From: an uncultured Collinsella sp.
Lineage (GTDB): Bacteria > Actinomycetota > Coriobacteriia > Coriobacteriales > Coriobacteriaceae
Length of the DNA stretch: 17,792 bases
Assembly (NCBI GenBank): GCA_902494685.1
Contig: CABUUE010000007.1
Coordinates: forward strand, 1-17,792
Reading direction: 5' to 3'
The notes beneath the pieces were generated by a model. That model did not search any database, had not been told where the DNA came from, and saw only the letters and a list, made by a program, of their open reading frames with translations. Below are positions 13,862 through 17,792 of the stretch, piece by piece (within the stretch, counting starts at the first letter, position 1; each line of letters opens with the position of its first letter). The position numbers and the translations under genes were made by a program.

Positions 13862-13896
13862 ACCGCCACAAAGGGGCCAGGCACCCTTGTGGCGGT
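13862..13896. repeat. REP-like palindrome with GGGGCCAGGCACC core
   Basis: ACCGCCACAA (13862-13871) pairs with TTGTGGCGGT (13887-13896). After one bulged A the stem continues GGG/CCC around GCCAGGCA. It begins 7 bases after the stop codon of the upstream gene. No T-tract, so poor as an intrinsic terminator. The core resembles intergenic REP palindromes known in diverse bacteria, a resemblance from memory. Confidence 0.65.
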
Positions 13897-13924
13897 GCAG
13901 ACCAGCTCAATCCCCTTGCACCAA

Positions 13925-13957
13925 AAAGGGCGCCGACCATTGCGGTCGACGCCCTTT
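13925..13957. terminator. Bidirectional terminator between convergent genes
   Basis: A 14-bp stem with one mismatch (13925-13938 with 13944-13957, loop ATTGC on +). It is followed by TTTCTTATT on the plus strand and by TTTTTGG on the minus strand. It serves the plus-strand gene ending at 13855 and typA. Confidence 0.9.
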
Positions 13958-13984
13958 CTTATTGGCAGCTATAAAGCCCGGCGC

Positions 13985-15823
13985 TTATTTGTTGACCTGG
14001 CCGGCGCGGACAGCTGCTTTCTTGCGGTCAGTGGCGTTGAGCAGACGCTTGCGCAGGCGGATGTTCTTGGGAGTAATCTCGACCAGCTCGTCGTCGGCGA
14101 TGTACTCCAGCGCCTCCTCGAGCGAGAAGGTGCGGGGCGGCACCAGCTGGACGGAGATATCGGAGGTCGAGGAACGCTGGTTGCCCAGGTTCTTGGTACG
14201 CGCGATGTTGACGACCATGTCGCCGGCCTTGCTGCGCTCGCCCACGATCATGCCCTCATAGCACTCGGTGCCCGGCTCAACAAACAGCTGACCGCGCTCC
14301 TGCAGCGTGCCCAAGGCATAGGCGACGGCCTTCTCGGTGGTCATGGAGATCATGGCACCGTTCTGACGATTGCCGATCTCGCCGGCGTAGGGACCATACT
14401 CCAAGAAGGTGTGGTAGAACACGCCCTCACCGTGAGTGACGTTCATGATGCGGTTCTTAAGACCCATGATGCCGCGGGTCGGGATCTTAAACTCGAGGTG
14501 CGTCACGATGCCCGAGGTATCCATGCTCGTCATGATGCCGCCGGAGGTGCCAAAGACCTCAACGACCTTGCCCGAGTACTCGTCCGGGCACTCGACGACG
14601 GCCTGCTCGACGGGCTCCATCTTGTTGCCGTTCTCGTCCTTCTTAAACAGAACGCGGGGACGACCGACCTGGAACTCAAAGCCCTCGCGGCGCATGGACT
14701 CCATCAGAACGGACAGGTGCAGAATGCCGCGGCCCGAGACCTCGACGCCACTCTTGTCATCGAGCTCCTCAATCTTCATGGTCACGTTGTTCTCAGCCTC
14801 GTTGAACAGGCGCTCCTTGAGCTGACGGGCGCCCACGATGTCGCCATCGCGACCGACGAGCGGAGAGGTCGAAGCCTCAAAGACGATGGACAGGGTCGGC
14901 GGGTCGATCTCGATGGGCTCGAGCTCAACGGGGTTCTCGGGATCGGTGTAGACATCGCCGATATCGGTGCGGTCGATGCCCACAACGGCGGCGATGTCGC
15001 CGGCGCCGACTTCCTGGCACTCGGTGCGGCCCAGGTAGTCGAAGGTAAAGAGCTGTTTGACGGTAGCGGTGGCGCTGGAGCCGTCGTTCTTGACAACCAG
15101 GATCTGGTCGCCCTGGTGGATGGCGCCGGAGTACACGCGGCCGATGCCGATACGGCCAACGAAGTTTGAGTGGTCGATGGTCACGCACTGCATGGCCAGC
15201 GGAGCGTTCTCGTCGACCTCGGGCGCGGGCATGTCGTCGATGATCATATCGAGCAGCGGATACATATCCATATTGCCGTCGTTGGGGTCAAGGCGGGCAA
15301 AGCCATTCATGGCGCTGGCGTAGACCACGTGCTCCATGGCGAACTCAAGCTGGTCGTCGGTGGCGCCCAGGTCGGCCATGAGGTCCAGGCAGTCGTTGTA
15401 GGCCTTCTCGGGGCTGGCGCCCGGACGGTCGATCTTGTTGATGACGATCATGATCTTGAGGCCGGTGTCGATGGCGTGACGCAGCACGAAGCGGGTCTGG
15501 GGCATGGGGCCCTCAAAAGCGTCGACCAGCAGCAGGGCGCCGTCGGCCATACGCAGCACGCGCTCGACCTCGCCGCCAAAGTCGGCGTGGCCCGGGGTAT
15601 CGATGACGTTGATCTTAACGTCCTTGTACTCGATAGAGATGTTCTTGGCGAGAATCGTAATGCCGCGCTCGCGCTCCTGGTCGTTAGAATCCAGGACGCG
15701 GTCCTCGACCTGCTGGTTGGCACGGAAGGCGTCCGTGGCACGCAGGAGCTTGTCGACCATCGTCGTCTTGCCGTGGTCGACGTGAGCGATGATGGCGATG
15801 TTCCTCAGATTGTCTACGCGCAT
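13985..15823 (-). CDS. typA: Ribosome-associated translational GTPase TypA/BipA
   Basis: A GTPase of the EF-G family that binds 70S ribosomes and aids 50S assembly and growth under stress such as cold. The protein has 612 residues, as usual. G1 is AHVDHGKT (13-20), G2 RGIT (53-56), G3 DTPGH (75-79) and G4 NKID (129-132). Domains II and III follow, then the BipA-specific C-terminal domain, including RGIMGLKNRIMNVTHGEG and MISMTTEKAVAYAL. The ATG at 15823 has AGGGGA 6 bases upstream. It lies 117 bases after the small gene at 15941-16390 on the same strand, with a hairpin in between, so it may be transcribed with the DUF151 cluster or alone. No anomaly. Confidence 0.98.
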   Translation of the reverse strand: MRVDNLRNIAIIAHVDHGKTTMVDKLLRATDAFRANQQVEDRVLDSNDQERERGITILAKNISIEYKDVKINVIDTPGHADFGGEVERVLRMADGALLLVDAFEGPMPQTRFVLRHAIDTGLKIMIVINKIDRPGASPEKAYNDCLDLMADLGATDDQLEFAMEHVVYASAMNGFARLDPNDGNMDMYPLLDMIIDDMPAPEVDENAPLAMQCVTIDHSNFVGRIGIGRVYSGAIHQGDQILVVKNDGSSATATVKQLFTFDYLGRTECQEVGAGDIAAVVGIDRTDIGDVYTDPENPVELEPIEIDPPTLSIVFEASTSPLVGRDGDIVGARQLKERLFNEAENNVTMKIEELDDKSGVEVSGRGILHLSVLMESMRREGFEFQVGRPRVLFKKDENGNKMEPVEQAVVECPDEYSGKVVEVFGTSGGIMTSMDTSGIVTHLEFKIPTRGIMGLKNRIMNVTHGEGVFYHTFLEYGPYAGEIGNRQNGAMISMTTEKAVAYALGTLQERGQLFVEPGTECYEGMIVGERSKAGDMVVNIARTKNLGNQRSSTSDISVQLVPPRTFSLEEALEYIADDELVEITPKNIRLRKRLLNATDRKKAAVRAGQVNK

Positions 15824-15870
15824 GTAGTTCCCCTATCTTCTATCCATATACAAACGGCACGCTTATGCGA

Positions 15871-15898
15871 CCCGCCCAGCGATACAACGCTCGGCGGG
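15871..15898 (-). other. 11-bp hairpin upstream of typA
   Basis: CCCGCCCAGCG (15871-15881) pairs with CGCTCGGCGGG (15888-15898) with one mismatch, loop ATACAA. It has no T-tract in either direction, so it is more likely a leader or processing structure than a terminator. No convincing typA promoter was seen. Confidence 0.45.
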
Positions 15899-15940
15899 AA
15901 TATTGAGCCTTTTACCGAAAACTCGTTTATTTTAGCGATT

Positions 15941-16390
15941 TTAGATGAGAGGGGTTTCCTCACCTGCAGGTTCAGGGTCGCTCCACATAAAACCATCGCC
16001 GGCGCCCATGCCCTCATACAGCACATATGCCGAAAAACCGCTCTCGAGCGTCGTCTCAAAAAAACTCACGAGCAGAGCGTCATGGTAGCCGCCGTCAATC
16101 TCGACGCAGCCGGTATAGCCGATGGCATAGCGGGCGATACGGCCCAGGCCCTCGTCCTTAAGACCCATCTTGTGCTCGGAGATAAAGTTGGTGGCCGCCT
16201 CGAGGCACGCCTCTTCGCCATCCTCATCGAGCGCCGCCAGATAACGGTTGGAAGCGGCGTCCTCAATTGCCACGACTACGCCGGGGTTTTCACCGGCGGC
16301 AAGGTCATCCAAGAACGCGCCGATCAGATCGCACACCATGGCGTCGAGCTCGGCGGAGACGTTACCGGCGTCCTGCATATCCTGTGCCAT
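15941..16390 (-). CDS. Small acidic protein of unknown function
   Basis: I do not recognise a family. The 149-residue protein is soluble and acidic, with no signal peptide or membrane helix. An N-terminal helical part (1-35, rich in Asp, Glu and Ala) leads into a mixed alpha/beta region (VVVAIEDAAS, ARYAIGYTGCVEID, DALLVSFFETTLESGFSAYVLYEGMG) that looks like a compact single domain. It ends in an acidic, proline-containing tail. The ATG has GGAAGG about 8 bases upstream. It lies 30 bases after the membrane-protein gene at 16421 and upstream of typA, so it belongs to the DUF151 gene cluster. Composition matches its neighbours, so it is a resident gene. Confidence 0.82.
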   Translation of the reverse strand: MAQDMQDAGNVSAELDAMVCDLIGAFLDDLAAGENPGVVVAIEDAASNRYLAALDEDGEEACLEAATNFISEHKMGLKDEGLGRIARYAIGYTGCVEIDGGYHDALLVSFFETTLESGFSAYVLYEGMGAGDGFMWSDPEPAGEETPLI

Positions 16391-16420
16391 CTTTAGACCT
16401 TCCCATCGAGTCTGGCGTCG

Positions 16421-16777
16421 TTACAGTTCTTGCGCCTCGGCGGCGATCTTAGCGGCGGCATCGCGGGCGCGCATCATGTCCGCCGCGCGCTTGTCGAGCA
16501 CCTTGATCTGGCTGGTCAGCATGACCGCATCGACCACGCCCCAAATCACCAGGCCCGTAGAGATCGAAAACCCAAGCGCACCAACTGTACCACGAAGGCG
16601 CGAGCAGATTGCCGCGACAAGGGCGGAGATGACAACCATCTTGATAAACGAGCCGCGGCGTTCACGAAGCGTGCGGGCCTGCGTCACATAGGCAATGCGT
16701 GCCGCCTCAGAAGCCTCCGAGCGCATCTGGGCCTCGCGGGCGATCGCAGCCGCCTCGGCAGAAACTCCGGCGCTCAT
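16421..16777 (-). CDS. Small two-helix membrane protein of unknown function
   Basis: The 118-residue protein has an Ala- and Glu-rich N-terminal helix (1-42), a membrane helix at about 44-59 (FIKMVVISALVAAICS), a second at about 65-87 (TVGALGFSISTGLVIWGVVD) and a C-terminal charged helix (88-118). Both ends are therefore on the same side, probably the cytoplasm, as a hairpin. I chose the ATG at 16777, with GGAG 7 bases upstream, over the ATG at 16810 that directly follows the DUF151 stop codon but lacks a binding site. It lies between the DUF151 gene and the 149-residue gene in one probable operon. No family recognised. Confidence 0.78.
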   Translation of the reverse strand: MSAGVSAEAAAIAREAQMRSEASEAARIAYVTQARTLRERRGSFIKMVVISALVAAICSRLRGTVGALGFSISTGLVIWGVVDAVMLTSQIKVLDKRAADMMRARDAAAKIAAEAQEL

Positions 16778-16810
16778 GAGCGCGCACTCCGTCGCGTGTT
16801 TGCCGGGCAT

Positions 16811-17311
16811 TTAAAAATCATCGGGCGAGAGCGTTTGGACGAACTCATCGAACTTTTCGAACTCTTGCTCGTCGTCGACTTCCTCGGCGTGCGGTGAGAC
16901 GGTGCCCAAGCGATTCATGATGTCGTCTTCAACGAACATGGGGGCATTGCTGCGTACGGCGAGGGCGATGGCGTCACTCGGACGTGCATCGATCCTATGC
17001 TCGTTGCCATCGGCCAACACGACAACCGTCGCGTAAAACACGGGCGGCTCGGCGCGGACGATTTCGACGCGCTCGAGCTTGGCACCTAGGGCGTCGACGG
17101 TGTCGAGCAGCAGGTCGTGCGTGATCGGGCGATCGGCGCGGCCGCTGTCGATGCCGCGGCTGATTGCCGCAGCCTCAAACGAGCCAGTCTGGATGGAGAG
17201 GGAGCGCAGCGGCGCGGGGGAATCCGACTTGCTGCAGCGCTCGCGAAGCACGATAAGCGATGGCACGGGACCGGCGGCCATGACGATAGTCTCTATGTCG
17301 ACACGAACCAT
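16811..17311 (-). CDS. Bifunctional nuclease family protein (BFN, DUF151)
   Basis: A member of the BFN/DUF151 family, for which DNase and RNase activity has been reported in plant members; the role in bacteria is unsettled. The 166 residues include VDIETIVMAAGPVPSLIVL at the N-terminus, RPITHDLLLDTVDALGAKLERVEI (61-84), FYATVVVLADG (92-102) and the family hallmark DARPSDAIALAVRSNAPMFVED (108-129). A short acidic tail ends the protein. The ATG at 17311 has GGAGGTG 5-6 bases upstream; an in-frame start at 17341 has none. It heads a minus-strand cluster with two small hypothetical genes and possibly typA. Confidence 0.93.
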   Translation of the reverse strand: MVRVDIETIVMAAGPVPSLIVLRERCSKSDSPAPLRSLSIQTGSFEAAAISRGIDSGRADRPITHDLLLDTVDALGAKLERVEIVRAEPPVFYATVVVLADGNEHRIDARPSDAIALAVRSNAPMFVEDDIMNRLGTVSPHAEEVDDEQEFEKFDEFVQTLSPDDF

Positions 17312-17367
17312 GGAACACCTCCGGTACGTAGCGGTTAACACGCGGCGGCCCGCCGCATTGAATAGCT

Positions 17368-17397
17368 ATACTACCCAAACTTCCGCACAGCACACAA
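17368..17397 (-). promoter_or_regulatory. Promoter of the DUF151 gene cluster
   Basis: On the minus strand TTGTGT (17397-17392) and TAGTAT (17373-17368) are 18 bases apart. The leader contains a GC palindrome (17342-17356, 7-bp stem, 1-base centre) before the binding site. Confidence 0.6.
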
Positions 17398-17402
17398 AAT
17401 CA

Positions 17403-17439
17403 AAGTAGTTAATTTGGGACGGGACCTTTTTGACTACTT
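17403..17439. repeat. Inverted repeat with GGGACGGG core upstream of the DUF151 promoter
   Basis: AAGTAGTTAA (17403-17412) pairs with TTGACTACTT (17430-17439) through one G-U pair. The loop contains TGGGACGGG, also found in the arms of the 823-929 repeat. It lies 6 bases upstream of the -35 box, where an operator or insertion could sit. Confidence 0.65.
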
Positions 17440-17451
17440 GCAGTAGGTAAG

Positions 17452-17481
17452 AAAAAAGCCTCGAGGCAATTGCCCCGAGGC
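17452..17481 (-). terminator. Rho-independent terminator of the tRNA-Ala/tRNA-Ile unit
   Basis: GCCTCG pairs with CGAGGC (17458-17463 with 17476-17481) and GGCA with TGCC inside it, one mismatch between. On the minus strand a TTTTTT tract follows (17457-17452). Confidence 0.93.
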
Positions 17482-17496
17482 TCTTCACGGTTTTGA

Positions 17497-17573
17497 TGGT
17501 GGACCTGACAAGATTCGAACTTGTGACCTCCCGGTTATCAGCCGGACGCTCTAACCAACTGAGCTACAGGTCC
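17497..17573 (-). tRNA. tRNA-Ile (anticodon GAT), complete copy
   Basis: A 77-base gene with encoded CCA. The acceptor GGACCTG pairs with CAGGTCC. The anticodon loop CTGATAA holds GAT, reading AUC and AUU. D-arm TAGCTCAGTTGGTTAGAG and T-arm AAGTTCGAATCTT are standard. It lies 4 bases after tRNA-Ala in the same transcript and before a terminator. Confidence 0.97.
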
Positions 17574-17577
17574 ATCA

Positions 17578-17653
17578 TGGTGGAGGTTAGGGGGATCGAA
17601 CCCCTGACCTCAGGCTTGCAAAGCCCGCGCTCTCCCAGCTGAGCTAAACCCCC
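17578..17653 (-). tRNA. tRNA-Ala (anticodon TGC)
   Basis: A 76-base gene with encoded CCA. The acceptor GGGGGTT pairs with AACCTCC with one G-U. The anticodon loop TTTGCAA holds TGC, reading GCN codons. An Ala-Ile tRNA pair is often found in 16S-23S spacers, but no rRNA is in view. Confidence 0.97.
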
Positions 17654-17664
17654 ACGGAGACAGT

Positions 17665-17709
17665 AATAAACACCCCAGCGGCGACTCGGCTCTCGCTGGG
17701 GTGTTTATT
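17665..17709 (-). terminator. 16-bp perfect stem between tRNA-Ile copy 1 and tRNA-Ala
   Basis: AATAAACACCCCAGCG (17665-17680) is perfectly complementary to 17694-17709, with a 13-base loop. On the minus strand the stem ends TGTTTATT then ACTG, an imperfect T-tract. It lies 11 bases before tRNA-Ala and about 11 bases after tRNA-Ile copy 1. It could be a terminator or an RNase III-type processing stem. Confidence 0.7.
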
Positions 17710-17720
17710 GCGAAAGAAAG

Positions 17721-17792
17721 TGGTGGACCTGACAAGATTCGAACTTGTGACCTCCCGGTTATCAGCCGGACGCTCTAACCAACTGAGCTACA
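17721..17792 (-). tRNA. tRNA-Ile (anticodon GAT), second copy cut by the window edge
   Basis: The 72 visible bases, including the encoded CCA, are identical to the complete tRNA-Ile(GAT) at 17497-17573. The 5' five bases lie outside the window. It is transcribed before tRNA-Ala on the minus strand. Confidence 0.95.

Noticed and set aside
17497..17792. 16S-23S rRNA spacer
   Set aside because: The Ile-Ala tRNA pair is suggestive, but no rRNA sequence is present and the flanks are a terminator and a DUF151 gene cluster.

Overview
The window is GC-rich chromosomal DNA from an actinobacterium. Gene content, codon use and the make-up of the hypothetical proteins point to the class Coriobacteriia, most likely a Collinsella-like gut bacterium. 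That placement is inference from memory of the group; no marker here was searched. Almost all genes are core housekeeping genes, and most lie on the minus strand. I see no prophage, transposase, CRISPR array or defence island. The unusual material is in the spaces between genes: long inverted repeats, hairpins set against ribosome binding sites, and tRNA genes separated by terminators.

Left part (1-5950, minus strand). The 5' part of carA (pyrimidine/arginine pathway) runs off the left edge. Its leader carries a clear PyrR-type RNA loop that includes the ribosome binding site. A large inverted repeat and a terminator follow. Next come a membrane protein of unknown function and an ABC exporter, probably one operon; the exporter has two possible starts set among inverted repeats. 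A NUDIX (ADP-ribose pyrophosphatase type) gene and purD form another close pair.

Middle (6000-10850, minus strand). purA has its own promoter at the 3' end of dnaB. dnaB lies downstream of the classic rpsF-ssb-rpsR-rplI operon, which has a good sigma-70 promoter and a strong terminator. Purine synthesis (purD, purA), replication (dnaB, ssb) and ribosomal proteins S6, S18 and L9 sit together here.

10850-11800. No convincing protein gene. It holds two serine tRNA genes on the plus strand (GGA and CGA anticodons), two terminators, an inverted degenerate copy of a tRNA-Ser 3' end, a cluster of hairpins and a 57-nt hairpin.

Plus-strand pair (11912-13855). A TRIC/UPF0126 membrane protein is followed by an exported-then-membrane protein with bactofilin-like beta repeats. 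A REP-like palindrome and a bidirectional terminator separate the latter from typA.

Right part (13985-17792, minus strand). typA (BipA GTPase) is preceded by two small hypothetical genes and a bifunctional-nuclease (DUF151) gene that has its own promoter. At the right edge are tRNA-Ile(GAT), tRNA-Ala(TGC) and a second, identical but truncated tRNA-Ile(GAT), with a 16-bp perfect stem between the tRNA-Ala and the outer tRNA-Ile.
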